Shown in pieces: positions 25,725-34,809 of a DNA stretch of 45,417 nt (the stretch's first letter is position 1; the number at the start of each line of letters is the position of its first letter). The position numbers were made by a program, and so were the translations under genes. The stretch is taken from assembly GCA_003228105.1 (NCBI GenBank), contig QGNN01000010.1, positions 1 to 45,417 on the forward strand. Reading direction: 5' to 3'. The stretch comes from Chloroflexota bacterium. GTDB lineage: Bacteria > Chloroflexota > Dehalococcoidia > Lucifugimonadales > UBA826. Below the pieces are notes generated by a model. The model was given only the letters and a program-made list of their open reading frames with translations, searched no databases and was not told where the DNA came from.

Positions 25725-25860
25725 GTTAAAATGCAATCAAAATGCACAAGCTGTAGACACCCACATAGACTTAAACAATTTTGGCAATTCAATCGAGTTT
25801 TCCGCAAGAGGTTTTTTCCCATATTTACGACCATTTTAGCGTTTTACCAAGGATATAATC

Positions 25861-26382
25861 ATGACAACCTCAAGGCAAGACGATAACCCCCACTTTTATG
25901 CTGGAATCTTAACTATAAGTGATTCAGGAGCTATAGGAGAAAGAATTGATCTAAGTGGAAGAAAAATAAGCGAAATGATGGAAGCAGCCGGTTTTAAAGA
26001 GCGACTTAAAGATATCGTACCCGATGAGGTTCGGATTATTTCCGAAAAATTAGCTGACTGGTCTGACGGAGGGGAGGTCGACATCATCCTAACATCCGGC
26101 GGAACGGGGCTAGGACCACGAGACGTCACACCTGAGGCAACAAAGAATATTTTAGAAATGGAAATTCCTGGAATCGGAGAGGCGATGAGAATAAAAACTC
26201 TAGCGCGTACCCCGTTCGCTATTTTGAGTAGATCAACCGCCGGAATAAGATCTGGCTGTCTTATCGTTAACCTGCCGGGCAGCCCGAAAGGAGTAGAAGA
26301 ATGCCTGGATGTGATAATGGAATCTTTACCACATGCTTTGGAAATGATAAGGGGTTGGAAAACGCATAAAGAACCCGATTAA
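25861..26382 (+). CDS. MogA/MoaB family molybdenum cofactor protein
   Basis: This is a 173-residue protein of the molybdopterin adenylyltransferase fold. The N-terminal strand AGILTISDSGAIGERID leads to the MPT-binding motif ILTSGGTGLGPRDVTPEAT, and CLIVNLPGSPKGVEECL follows in the C-terminal half. MogA adenylates molybdopterin before molybdenum insertion; MoaB-type members can do the same. RBS AAGGA lies about 8 nt before the ATG. No other cofactor gene adjoins it. The Mo-like subunit of ACIII in this window does not bind the cofactor, so its client enzyme is elsewhere. Confidence 0.92.
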   Translation: MTTSRQDDNPHFYAGILTISDSGAIGERIDLSGRKISEMMEAAGFKERLKDIVPDEVRIISEKLADWSDGGEVDIILTSGGTGLGPRDVTPEATKNILEMEIPGIGEAMRIKTLARTPFAILSRSTAGIRSGCLIVNLPGSPKGVEECLDVIMESLPHALEMIRGWKTHKEPD

Positions 26383-26422
26383 CTAACTGACCCGGAGGAA
26401 TTACTTCTTCACCAAAAACATC

Positions 26423-27151
26423 ATGAAATTCCACATATTTACTTTATTCCCTAAACTATTTGAAAGCCCTTTGGAAGAAGGGGTCATTGGACGAGCCTTG
26501 AAATCTGGTTTGGTCCAAATAAACATCAACAATATTAGGGATCACTCAGTTGACAAGCACAAAACAGTAGATGATTACCCTTTTGGCGGTGGGCCTGGCA
26601 TGTTGCTGAAACCAGAACCTATTTTTGAATCGGTGCAGTCCAACATAGAACAAAAAAAGACACCCCCTGATTCCCCTTTAATTTTGCTATCTCCGCAGGG
26701 ACGACAATTCAATCAAAACATAGCAAAGGAGCTTTCACTACATGAAGAGATATCTTTAATATGCGGGCGGTATGAAGGTTTTGATGAAAGAATTCGCTGC
26801 AATCTGATCACAGACGAAATTAGTATTGGTGATTTCGTGCTTAGCGGAGGAGAAATTCCGGCCATGGCGATTATCGATTCGATATCTCGTCTACTTCCTG
26901 GGGTTATTAATAGTTCTGATTCTGCAAAAAATGATTCATTTTATGACGGTTTATTACAATACCCGCAGTATACGAGGCCAGCTGACTATCAAGGAATGAA
27001 AGTTCCAGAAATCCTCTTATCTGGAAACCACGCTGAAATAGAAAAGTGGCGAAGGAGAGAGTCACTGAAAAAGACTAAACTCCAACGGCCAGATCTAATC
27101 TCGTCGCTTTCCCTTAGTGAGGAAGAGAGAGCATTTCTAGAAAACATTTGA
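26423..27151 (+). CDS. trmD: tRNA (guanine37-N1)-methyltransferase
   Basis: TrmD makes m1G37 in tRNAs and prevents +1 frameshifting. The 242 residues start FHIFTLFPKLFESPLEEGVIG. The trefoil-knot SAM site is built from YPFGGGPGMLLKPEP, LICGRYEGFDER and SIGDFVLSGGEIPAM, and the C-terminal helical domain ends with RPADYQGMKVPEILLSGNH and KWRRRESLKKT. The usual neighbours rpsP, rimM and rplS are missing; it sits 40 nt after the MogA-like gene, perhaps co-transcribed. The SD before the ATG is weak. Confidence 0.96.
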   Translation: MKFHIFTLFPKLFESPLEEGVIGRALKSGLVQININNIRDHSVDKHKTVDDYPFGGGPGMLLKPEPIFESVQSNIEQKKTPPDSPLILLSPQGRQFNQNIAKELSLHEEISLICGRYEGFDERIRCNLITDEISIGDFVLSGGEIPAMAIIDSISRLLPGVINSSDSAKNDSFYDGLLQYPQYTRPADYQGMKVPEILLSGNHAEIEKWRRRESLKKTKLQRPDLISSLSLSEEERAFLENI

Positions 27152-27248
27152 CAGAACATATAAATCCTTAAATCGGATTAGAATTTCTGCTATCGTTCTA
27201 AAAATAAAAAGCCGAATCAATTACCGAGACAAACAAGGAGAAAGTTGG

Positions 27249-28163
27249 ATGATAGGCAAAGACTTTTTGACCATTCATGATTTGGAACCTGGAGGGGTTC
27301 TTAGTTTGGTGAAAAAAGCGTATTCAATGAAACAATCCTCACCTCCACAAGTGTTGGCAAACAAAATAGTGGCCTTACTATTTGAAAAGCCTTCCCTCAG
27401 GACTAGAGTTAGTTTTGAAGTGGGAGTTAAACAAATGGGTGGCTCATGTATTTTTTTGAGCAATACAGAGGTTGGTTTAGGTGTAAGGGAACCTGAAGAG
27501 GACGTAGCTAGAGTCTTAGACAGGTTAGTGGATTGTATAGTTGCCCGAGTGTTTTCACACAATAGTTTAATAAAATTGGCTAATAACACTACTCTACCAG
27601 TAATAAATGCCCTTTCCAACATAGGCCATCCTTGCCAAGCAATGGGAGACTGTCTCACAGTATATGAACATAAAGGGAACCTAGAAGGTTTGAAGTTAGC
27701 TTTCATAGGAGACGGAAACAACATAGCAGGAAGTTTGGCTCTAGCCTGTTCAGATGCCGGTATGGATTTTTCTATTTCTTCTCCAGAACAACATCAATTA
27801 CCATTAGAAATATGGAAATCTGCTCAAGAAATTTCTAAAACAAAAGGCACTAATCTAATGTGGACCCCGGATCCAAAAGAGGCCGTAAAAGAGGCCGATG
27901 TGATATATACAGATGTCTGGGTAAGTATGGGCGACGAGGAAGAAAAAAAAGAAAGGCTAGAGACCTTTCTCCCATACCAAGTAAATGAAGCCTTAGTAGA
28001 ATATGCTAAGCCAGATTTTCTATTCATGCATGACATGCCTGCCCACAGAGGAGAGGAGATTTCAAAAAACATGCTTAGCTATAAAAATTCTGTTGTTTAC
28101 CAACAAGCAGAAAATCGACTTCATGCCCAAAAAACCATACTATCTGAATTGATTTTGGGTTAA
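27249..28163 (+). CDS. argF: Ornithine carbamoyltransferase (variant lacking the HCLP cysteine)
   Basis: ArgF converts ornithine and carbamoyl phosphate to citrulline in arginine synthesis. The 304 residues include the carbamoyl-phosphate loop KPSLRTRVSFEVG, HPCQAMGDCLTVYE, the ornithine-side DVWVSMGDEEE (SMG motif) and FMHDMPAHRGEEI. In classical enzymes the last motif is HCLPAHRG, with a Cys that contacts ornithine. Here it reads HDMP, confirmed in the DNA (CAT GAC ATG CCT). The SMG motif still points to ornithine and not to putrescine or N-acetylornithine. A good SD (AAGGAG) precedes the ATG. No other arg gene is near. Confidence 0.9.
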   Translation: MIGKDFLTIHDLEPGGVLSLVKKAYSMKQSSPPQVLANKIVALLFEKPSLRTRVSFEVGVKQMGGSCIFLSNTEVGLGVREPEEDVARVLDRLVDCIVARVFSHNSLIKLANNTTLPVINALSNIGHPCQAMGDCLTVYEHKGNLEGLKLAFIGDGNNIAGSLALACSDAGMDFSISSPEQHQLPLEIWKSAQEISKTKGTNLMWTPDPKEAVKEADVIYTDVWVSMGDEEEKKERLETFLPYQVNEALVEYAKPDFLFMHDMPAHRGEEISKNMLSYKNSVVYQQAENRLHAQKTILSELILG

Positions 28164-28218
28164 ACCCCCAGTATTTATTCCCAATTAGAAGCACAAATCT
28201 GCAAATTAGGTTAATAAT

Positions 28219-29565
28219 ATGCAAACTGAAAAAGGGCAACTCAAGAAACCGATAGTTGCGATTGTTGGACGGCCTAATGTAGGGAAATCAACTCTATTCA
28301 ACCGGCTTATCGGGCAAAGGATGTCAATAGTCTCGGACGTTGCAGGTACAACCCGTGACAGGATAATTTCTGAGACCGACTGGGCTGGAAATCCTTTCAT
28401 ATTGGTGGACACAGGAGGACTAGACCTGTTTCCTGAGGACGACATTTGGAATCAAGTAAAATCACAAATCCATCACGCCATCGGTGAGTGTGATGTGGTG
28501 ATTCTATTAGTAGACATATCAGATGGAGTGACATCAAACGATCAAGATATTGTCGATACCCTCCGCAAGGTTGGCAAACCAGTTGTGGCTGTAGCCAGTA
28601 AGGCAGATAACGAAATTCGTGATCAAATGGCTTCAGAATTGTATTCGCTCGGTATGGGTGACCCTGTGCCAATCAGCGCCTACCACAATAGGGGACTGGA
28701 CGATTTAAAGGAAAGGGTAGTAGCTCATTTCCCAGCGGATCAATCCTTTCCAGAACCCAAGGCAGACCTTGGTTTGGCGATTGTTGGCCGTACAAATGTT
28801 GGGAAATCCATGCTGCTGAATACTTTGTGTGGAGAAAATAGGGCTATTGTCAGCCATACGGCTGGCACAACTCGAGATAGCCTAGATGTAGTCATAAAAT
28901 ACAAAGATAAAGATATTCAGTTAATAGATACAGCTGGCATACGGCGAAGAGGGCAAATCGAATATGGCATCGAGAAATATAGTGTGCTTCGTTCAATTCA
29001 ATCTATTGATCGCTGTGATGTCGCCGCCCTTGTTATTGACGCTTCGGAGTTTGCCACAGCCCAAGACACTCATGTAGCCAATTATATTCTTGAAGCACAC
29101 AAAGGAATTGTCATCCTAGTTAATAAGTGGGACCTATCAGATCAACTTGCCACGAATCAACAGGATATGGCCAACCAGGTGAGAAACAAATTTAAATTCG
29201 CCCAATATGCTCCTATTTGCTTTACTTCAGGGTTGACAGGGTCCGGGATAAAAAACATGTTGGATACTGCAATAGAAGTCCAATCCGAAAGGTCAAAAGT
29301 TATTCCACGAGCCAATGTTAGGCGAACGATTATGACTGCGGTTGCCAACCACCCACCCCCAGTACAAGGAAAAAAAGAACTCAAAATATACAGTGCCATG
29401 CAGGATGGGTCTAGCCCTCCCAGCTTCACCTTTTTCGTGAATCACGCAAACATGGTTCATTTTTCCTATAAGCGTTATTTGGAAAATAGCTTGAGGGAAA
29501 ATTTCGGTTTCGAAGGAAGCCCATTAAGACTTAGATTTAGCGGGAAAAGTAGAAAACCTGACTAA
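28219..29565 (+). CDS. der: Ribosome assembly GTPase Der (EngA)
   Basis: Der has two GTPase domains in tandem and works in 50S subunit assembly. The 448 residues show G1 motifs GRPNVGKSTLFNRL near residue 15 and GRTNVGKSMLLNTL near residue 193. G3 motifs are DTGGLD and DTAGIRRRGQIEYG, and NKWD is the second-domain G4. The first-domain G4 reads ASKAD in place of NKxD, a modest deviation. A C-terminal KH-like domain ends NSLRENFGFEGSPLRLRFSGK. The stop overlaps the plsY start by 1 nt (TAATG), the common der-plsY-gpsA arrangement. Confidence 0.97.
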   Translation: MQTEKGQLKKPIVAIVGRPNVGKSTLFNRLIGQRMSIVSDVAGTTRDRIISETDWAGNPFILVDTGGLDLFPEDDIWNQVKSQIHHAIGECDVVILLVDISDGVTSNDQDIVDTLRKVGKPVVAVASKADNEIRDQMASELYSLGMGDPVPISAYHNRGLDDLKERVVAHFPADQSFPEPKADLGLAIVGRTNVGKSMLLNTLCGENRAIVSHTAGTTRDSLDVVIKYKDKDIQLIDTAGIRRRGQIEYGIEKYSVLRSIQSIDRCDVAALVIDASEFATAQDTHVANYILEAHKGIVILVNKWDLSDQLATNQQDMANQVRNKFKFAQYAPICFTSGLTGSGIKNMLDTAIEVQSERSKVIPRANVRRTIMTAVANHPPPVQGKKELKIYSAMQDGSSPPSFTFFVNHANMVHFSYKRYLENSLRENFGFEGSPLRLRFSGKSRKPD

Positions 29566-30191
29566 TGAGCATTTACTTATTGAACGCGGCTCTTGTTACT
29601 TTCAGTTATTTAATGGGTTCTATGTCCTTTGGCCTAATAATCACAAGAATGGTCAAGGGAATTGACATTAGACAATATGCCAGCGGCAGCACTGGGGCAA
29701 CAAATGTTATGCGGGCCTGCGGGTGGCGTTGGGGTTTATTAGCTTTCGCATTGGATATGTTCAAAGCCGCGCTACCGTTGTTGATAGTGATCTATATTTA
29801 CGATTTTGGGATTCCTAGTTGGCTACATCCAATAATGGGGCTAGCCTCGATTTTTGGACATATATGGCCAGTATTTACAAATTTTCGAGGAGGGAAGGGA
29901 GTAGCTTCAGGTTTGTCCGCTCTAATTGTTCTGTCCCCTTGGTCTGGTTTGATAGCTTGTGTCTCATTCTTTCCATTTACGTTATTCACAAGATATGTAT
30001 CTCTGGGATCTATAATTGGCTCGCTGTCGGGAGGTATCGCAATAACAACACTGTCAATCTTTGGATATATTGAACCATCGTATTGTGCATTTGGACTGGT
30101 AGGATCAGCGCTGACTATATTGAAACATCGTGACAATATAATTCGGTTACTAAACGGTACTGAGCGAAAATTCGGAGCACCCAGTGACTAA
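29565..30191 (+). CDS. plsY: Glycerol-3-phosphate acyltransferase PlsY
   Basis: PlsY transfers an acyl group from acyl-phosphate to glycerol-3-phosphate, the first step of phospholipid synthesis, in the membrane. The 208 residues carry several TM segments. Conserved motifs are GSMSFGLIITRM, SGSTGATNVMRACGW and GHIWPVFTNFRGGKGVASGL. The C-terminal KHRDNIIRLLNGTERKFG is also typical. Its start overlaps the der stop (TAATG). The following gpsA makes the substrate, glycerol-3-phosphate, so the pair forms a short lipid-precursor module. PlsX is not in the window. Confidence 0.96.
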   Translation: MSIYLLNAALVTFSYLMGSMSFGLIITRMVKGIDIRQYASGSTGATNVMRACGWRWGLLAFALDMFKAALPLLIVIYIYDFGIPSWLHPIMGLASIFGHIWPVFTNFRGGKGVASGLSALIVLSPWSGLIACVSFFPFTLFTRYVSLGSIIGSLSGGIAITTLSIFGYIEPSYCAFGLVGSALTILKHRDNIIRLLNGTERKFGAPSD

Positions 30192-30218
30192 ATTACCAAT
30201 GCCCTATCTCATAACCAT

Positions 30219-31220
30219 ATGGCCCATATAGCAATCATTGGCTCAACTACATGGGGCACCACGCTGGGCATAATTAATTCAAAAGAAGGAAAGCATGTTT
30301 CTCTTCTAGTAAGAACGAATGAGGAATCGAACCTACTACGAAAACATCGTGAAAACAAACGTTTTCTACCAGGAGTCGCATTCCCAGATACCCTCGAAAT
30401 AACATCAAAAAGCCAAGATCTTATTCCGAAAACAGATTTACTTATATTAGCAGTACCATCACAGACATTGAGGAAGAATATCAGGGTGGTATCAAACTAC
30501 GTTTCTGCATCCACCATCATAGTAAGTGCATCGAAAGGTCTGGAATCTACTTCTGGCATGAGAATGACAGAAATAATAAAAGAAGAGATACCCAATTTGT
30601 CGCCCGATAACATATGTGCCCTTTCTGGACCCAACTTGTCTAACGAAATCTTGGCTGGTAAACCTTCTTCATCAGTAATATGTTCTATTAATTTAACAAC
30701 AGCAAAATCAGCTCAATCGATACTTAACTGTTCTCACCTACGTTTGTACACAAACACTGACGTAATAGGAGTAGAAATATGCGGGGCCTTGAAGAATATA
30801 ACAGCGATCGCTGCCGGGATATGTGACGGACTTAACTTAGGAGATAACGCAAAGGCTTCGATCATAACCAGAGGTCTCGCAGAAATGGCCCGCTTCGGTA
30901 GTGCCATCGGTGCGGAACCATCCACTTTTTCTGGCCTTGCTGGAATGGGAGATCTCATAGCAACTTGTTCGTCGAGATTGAGTCGCAATAACCAAGTCGG
31001 CAGGATGCTAGCCAAAGATATGCCTTTGAATCAAATCGAAAAATCTATGGACAACGTGGCTGAGGGTATAGAAACGACGAAAGCTGTTGTGTCAGTTGCT
31101 AATCGGCTAAATATTGATTTACCAATTGCCCAAGCTGTATGCAATATTTTGTTTAAGAATTTGTCGGTGAGAGATGCTAGAGAGGAATTGATGGGTAGAA
31201 CATTAACTTCAGAGACCTAG
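30219..31220 (+). CDS. gpsA: Glycerol-3-phosphate dehydrogenase [NAD(P)+]
   Basis: GpsA reduces dihydroxyacetone phosphate to sn-glycerol-3-phosphate. The 333 residues contain an N-terminal Rossmann segment HIAIIGSTTWGTTLG in which the second Gly of the usual GAGSWGT is Thr. Other family motifs are intact: LLILAVPSQTLR, IVSASKGLE, ALSGPNLSNEI, the catalytic Lys region GVEICGALKNITAIAAGICDG and SGLAGMGDLIATCSSRLSRN. The Gly-to-Thr change is in the pyrophosphate loop, and WGTT keeps the fold pattern, so I expect an active enzyme. It lies 27 nt after plsY. Confidence 0.95.
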   Translation: MAHIAIIGSTTWGTTLGIINSKEGKHVSLLVRTNEESNLLRKHRENKRFLPGVAFPDTLEITSKSQDLIPKTDLLILAVPSQTLRKNIRVVSNYVSASTIIVSASKGLESTSGMRMTEIIKEEIPNLSPDNICALSGPNLSNEILAGKPSSSVICSINLTTAKSAQSILNCSHLRLYTNTDVIGVEICGALKNITAIAAGICDGLNLGDNAKASIITRGLAEMARFGSAIGAEPSTFSGLAGMGDLIATCSSRLSRNNQVGRMLAKDMPLNQIEKSMDNVAEGIETTKAVVSVANRLNIDLPIAQAVCNILFKNLSVRDAREELMGRTLTSET

Positions 31221-31229
31221 GTTCAATAC

Positions 31230-31877
31230 TTGCATATAGTACAACTATTTACGGCCTCTCTTTTAACAGGCTTTTCCGGCGCAATAATGCCAGGGCCAGT
31301 TCTTATTTACACAATTAGTAGAAGTCTATCTCATGGATTCATTTCAGGAGCTTTGGCGGCGATAGGCCACTCACTGCTAGAGCTGTTTTTGGTAATTGGA
31401 CTCACCTTCGGGCTAGACCGACTTCTTAATAATCAAATTGCAGAATTCGTGATCGGGACGGCGGGTGGTTTGTTTCTACTTTGGATGGGATGGGGAATGT
31501 CAAAAAAACCAGTTGGGACCGCCATACCAATTGTTGATAAATCTGATGCTGATTCTAGTCGAGGACCTATTTCGGCGGGAATAATTTTAAGTGCAACTAA
31601 TCCCTATTTTTTCGTATGGTGGGCTACAGTTGGCCTGAGTTTCATTGAAGAATCAAGAGAAGCGGGAACCGCTGGGATAGCCGCCTTTTATACCGGTCAC
31701 ATATCCGCTGACATAATCTGGTATGCCATGATTGCTTTAGCGGTTTCTTCAGGCAAAAAATTCTTGAGCGACACAACCTATAAAGTAATAGTGCGTTGCT
31801 GTGGTATCTTCCTCATATGCCTAGGTCTATATTTCGCCTATGCTGGCAAGGATTTTATACAACGAATATTGCCCTAA
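31230..31877 (+). CDS. LysE/RhtB family amino-acid exporter
   Basis: This 215-residue membrane protein has about six hydrophobic segments. The family signature GFSGAIMPGPVLIYTISRSL lies at the end of TM1. TM4 holds SATNPYFFVWWATVGLSF, with the conserved NP. A start is needed upstream of TM1, and the only one is TTG at 31230, 10 nt after the gpsA stop. The gene is probably read with plsY-gpsA. It converges on rsmE with a 1-nt gap. The exported substrate is unknown; amino acids or small amines are usual. Confidence 0.88.
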   Translation: MHIVQLFTASLLTGFSGAIMPGPVLIYTISRSLSHGFISGALAAIGHSLLELFLVIGLTFGLDRLLNNQIAEFVIGTAGGLFLLWMGWGMSKKPVGTAIPIVDKSDADSSRGPISAGIILSATNPYFFVWWATVGLSFIEESREAGTAGIAAFYTGHISADIIWYAMIALAVSSGKKFLSDTTYKVIVRCCGIFLICLGLYFAYAGKDFIQRILP

Positions 31878-31878
31878 T

Positions 31879-32616
31879 TTACATATCACCAAATTCGTAT
31901 AGCACGGCGACGGCAGCAACTATTCCAGCAGTTTCTGACCTTAATATTCGCTTACCTAAAGAAACTGAAGTTGCACCGTAATCTGCTGCATCCAAAACTT
32001 CCTGTGAGGTAAATCCACCTACTGGACCTATAATCAGATCAATATATGTCACATCCAATCCTGGATCCTGGCGTAATTTGGATAAAATCTGTCTAATACT
32101 TTGGTTTTTTTCTTCTTCCCAAGGTATAAGCGCAACAGGGTTTAGGTTCCTTATCATATTAGGAAATAGGATAGGGTCTGATAGTTGAGGCACTACAGAT
32201 CTGCCACTCTGCTCAGCGGCCTCTTTTATTATTCGTCTCCAACGGTCCATCCTAGAATGGCTTGGGTTCGAAACCTCGGTCCTCTCCGATGTAAAAGGGA
32301 CAAACCGTGAAATACCAGTTTCAACCCCTTTTTGTAAGGCATATTCGTACCTTTCAGATCTTATCAGTGCTTGATACAGGGTAATGAAAATTCCTGGTTC
32401 ATTATGTGAGTCATTCGCCGAAAGTACAGTACCCAGACTAGTTTTGGTTTCAACTACCTCCAAGCGAACTTGGTAGTCCACACCACCCCCATCAAACACC
32501 ACCACTTCATTCCCATTCCTAAGCCGCAAAACTTTTTTCATTTGCAGAGAAATTTCTTCTGCAAAATGGACTCTCCCATCTTGTATGTCAGATGGATCAA
32601 TTAAAAACCTATGCAT
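31879..32616 (-). CDS. rsmE: 16S rRNA (uracil1498-N3)-methyltransferase RsmE
   Basis: RsmE makes m3U1498 in 16S rRNA. The 245 residues start HRFLIDPSDIQDGRVHF (PUA-like domain). The SPOUT knot domain has KGVETGISRFVPFTSERT, IKEAAEQSGRSVVP, LIIGPVGGFTSQEV and SLGKRILRSETAGIVA. It is the last gene of the dnaJ-prmA-rsmE unit, a common order, and lies 22 nt after the prmA stop. It converges on the LysE-type gene. Confidence 0.95.
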   Translation of the reverse strand: MHRFLIDPSDIQDGRVHFAEEISLQMKKVLRLRNGNEVVVFDGGGVDYQVRLEVVETKTSLGTVLSANDSHNEPGIFITLYQALIRSERYEYALQKGVETGISRFVPFTSERTEVSNPSHSRMDRWRRIIKEAAEQSGRSVVPQLSDPILFPNMIRNLNPVALIPWEEEKNQSIRQILSKLRQDPGLDVTYIDLIIGPVGGFTSQEVLDAADYGATSVSLGKRILRSETAGIVAAVAVLYEFGDM

Positions 32617-32638
32617 AACAACCCAGTTCGGTCACAAA

Positions 32639-33556
32639 TTACCCATCAGTTGCTGCATTCTTGGTTGCTAACACCGCTGTCCAATCACCATCAACAAGAA
32701 CTTTATCGAAGTGTACCCCATGTAAGGAATATTCTTTTTCGACGTCCTCCAAAGAACTTTTCAAAATCCCAGATAGTACCAGCCTTCCACCATTCGCAAC
32801 TGCACCTACTATGTACTCGGACAAATTTATCACAACTTTAGCGGCAATATTTGCCAGAGCAACATCAAAGGTAGCATTTTCAACTCTGATTTCTGGAAAA
32901 GAACCATTCAATATGGTTACTTGAGAAGAAATACCATTTAATTCACAATTTTCTAAGGCAACCTCAACTGACCGTGACTCTATTTCTATGCCAAGAATAT
33001 CTCCGGCTCCTAATTTTGCTGCCGATATCGATAAAATTCCTGAGCCGCAACCAACATCAATCACTTTCTCCCCACCAAAAATGAGAGTTTCAAGAAGTTC
33101 CATGCACATCCTGGTTGTTGGGTGATGGCCAGTGCCGAAAGCCATACCTGGGTCCAATTTTATTAAAACGTCATCATCCAAAGATTCATAAGTTCTCCAA
33201 GTAGGACATATGACAAGATTGGATCCGACCCGCATAGGATGAAAATATTCCTTCCAGTTAGATTCCCAGTCTTCCTCCTCGACTTCTCTCTCTTTTATTT
33301 CAGAGATAGGTGCGAAATGAGCTACTAATCTAACAGCAATTTCCATATTAGACTTTCGTGACCTAGCTGATTCATCTAAAGGCACAAAAGTTACCACTTT
33401 AACGGTTTGCAGCTGCGGAGCGCTTTCACCTTCATCCGGGTTGAAGCCTGCTGGGCTTTCAATTGCCACACCACCTTCTCCATACCTATAAAAGATATGA
33501 GTTAAAGGTTCAACGTATTCAGGAGGAGCCTGAACGCTTAATTCAAGCCATTTCAA
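32639..33556 (-). CDS. prmA: Ribosomal protein L11 methyltransferase PrmA
   Basis: PrmA trimethylates ribosomal protein L11. The 305 residues contain an N-terminal L11-binding domain ([20 protein letters not shown]) and a SAM domain with [41 protein letters not shown] and [14 protein letters not shown]. The start is a TTG at 33556 overlapping the dnaJ TGA (TTGA). It keeps the family's opening MKWLEL, so I accept it. Confidence 0.94.
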   Translation of the reverse strand: MKWLELSVQAPPEYVEPLTHIFYRYGEGGVAIESPAGFNPDEGESAPQLQTVKVVTFVPLDESARSRKSNMEIAVRLVAHFAPISEIKEREVEEEDWESNWKEYFHPMRVGSNLVICPTWRTYESLDDDVLIKLDPGMAFGTGHHPTTRMCMELLETLIFGGEKVIDVGCGSGILSISAAKLGAGDILGIEIESRSVEVALENCELNGISSQVTILNGSFPEIRVENATFDVALANIAAKVVINLSEYIVGAVANGGRLVLSGILKSSLEDVEKEYSLHGVHFDKVLVDGDWTAVLATKNAATDG

Positions 33557-34677
33557 TTGGTAAAGGCGCTTCTGAATTTATCGAATATGCCTTTGTCTTC
33601 ATCATCTTCAAAATTTTCGGGCAGGGATTCTCCCAGTTCGTTCATTAATTTTTGTTGCTGAGAATCCAACGTTTTTGGAATTCTTACATCGATTAATACC
33701 AATAAATCTCCCCTTCTGTCACCTCTAAGTTGGGCTACCCCTCTACCTCTCACCCTGAAAATTCGTCCAGTCTGTGTCCCAGGAGGAATTTCGATCTCGT
33801 AGTCACCGTCCAATGTGGGTACTTTAAGTTTAGTTCCAAGAGAAGCTTGAGCTATGTTTATAGGCAACCGGTATTTAATATTGATCCCATCTCTCACAAA
33901 ATAGTCATGTTCCTTGATTTTAAAAGCTACATACAAATCACCAGGAGGCCCTCCATTTATCCCATGTTCTCCCTCACCAGTTAACCTAACCTGAGTATCT
34001 TCCTCTATTCCTCCTGGGATGGTGATCGCCAATTTCCTGTTCTTTCTTTCACGACCTTGACCGTTACAAGATGAACATGGATTAGAGACAATCTTTCCAG
34101 AACCCTTGCACTTATTACAATCTCCAACTTGCACAAACTGCCCGAATACACTCTGCTGGGCCTTCCGCACCTGTCCTGAGCCCTGGCAGGTTCCACAAGT
34201 AGCTATGGAACTACCAGGTTCACTCTTGGAACCTCTACAGTGGCTGCAAGATTCTGTACGGTGGATTTGAAATTCCTTTTCCGATCCGAAGATGGCTTCT
34301 TCGAATTCGACCGCCATTGTGTACTGTAGATCCGAGCCTCGCCTAGCTGAATTTTGAGTCCTTGAAGATCTACCGACCCCGGAGCCTCCAAAAAAAGAGT
34401 CAAATATGTCTCCAATTCCTGAGGACCCATTTGGTCCTGCGGAGGAGGAGCCTACCCCGGCATGACCGAATCGGTCATATTGAGCCCTTTTTTCTTTATC
34501 CGATAGGATTTGATATGCCTCATTAATTTCCTTAAATTTACCCTCAGCTCCCGCTTCCCTATTCCTATCAGGATGATATTTAAACGCCAGTTTTCTGAAC
34601 GCCTTTTTCAAATCATCGTCACTTGAGTTAGGAGAGACCCCAAGAACTTCGTAATAATCTCTTTTATGTGTGGTCAT
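33553..34677 (-). CDS. dnaJ: Chaperone protein DnaJ
   Basis: DnaJ is the Hsp40 co-chaperone that delivers substrates to DnaK and stimulates its ATPase. The 374 residues have a J domain with FKYHPDRN, a Gly/Ser-rich linker, and four zinc-finger repeats. Repeat 1 (CSHCRGSK) lacks the usual final Gly; [16 protein letters not shown] and CSSCNGQG are normal. C-terminal beta domains follow with [21 protein letters not shown] type-I DnaJ is therefore clear. grpE and dnaK are not in this window, and no CIRCE element is seen upstream. Confidence 0.97.
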   Translation of the reverse strand: MTTHKRDYYEVLGVSPNSSDDDLKKAFRKLAFKYHPDRNREAGAEGKFKEINEAYQILSDKEKRAQYDRFGHAGVGSSSAGPNGSSGIGDIFDSFFGGSGVGRSSRTQNSARRGSDLQYTMAVEFEEAIFGSEKEFQIHRTESCSHCRGSKSEPGSSIATCGTCQGSGQVRKAQQSVFGQFVQVGDCNKCKGSGKIVSNPCSSCNGQGRERKNRKLAITIPGGIEEDTQVRLTGEGEHGINGGPPGDLYVAFKIKEHDYFVRDGINIKYRLPINIAQASLGTKLKVPTLDGDYEIEIPPGTQTGRIFRVRGRGVAQLRGDRRGDLLVLIDVRIPKTLDSQQQKLMNELGESLPENFEDDEDKGIFDKFRSAFTN

Positions 34678-34764
34678 GAAATGTACTTATATTCTCAGTA
34701 ATTTCCACTTCGTACTATGAAAAATACGTTAATGGCCAATGCTATCCAATTTTCGAGCAGGTAA

Positions 34765-34770
34765 ATTATA
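34765..34770 (-). promoter_or_regulatory. Candidate -10 element of the dnaJ unit
   Basis: A consensus TATAAT is read on the minus strand about 88 nt before the dnaJ ATG. No convincing -35 lies 16-18 nt upstream. The 132-bp gap between dnaJ and folD holds nothing else that I can name. Confidence 0.35.
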
Positions 34771-34809
34771 ACCTAGCTACTAACTATCTTGTGGAATTCA
34801 TAAAAGCTT

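Noticed and set aside
34678-34809. Possible CIRCE/HrcA element before dnaJ
   Set aside because: No TTAGCACTC-N9-GAGTGCTAA pattern is present; only a -10-like TATAAT is seen.
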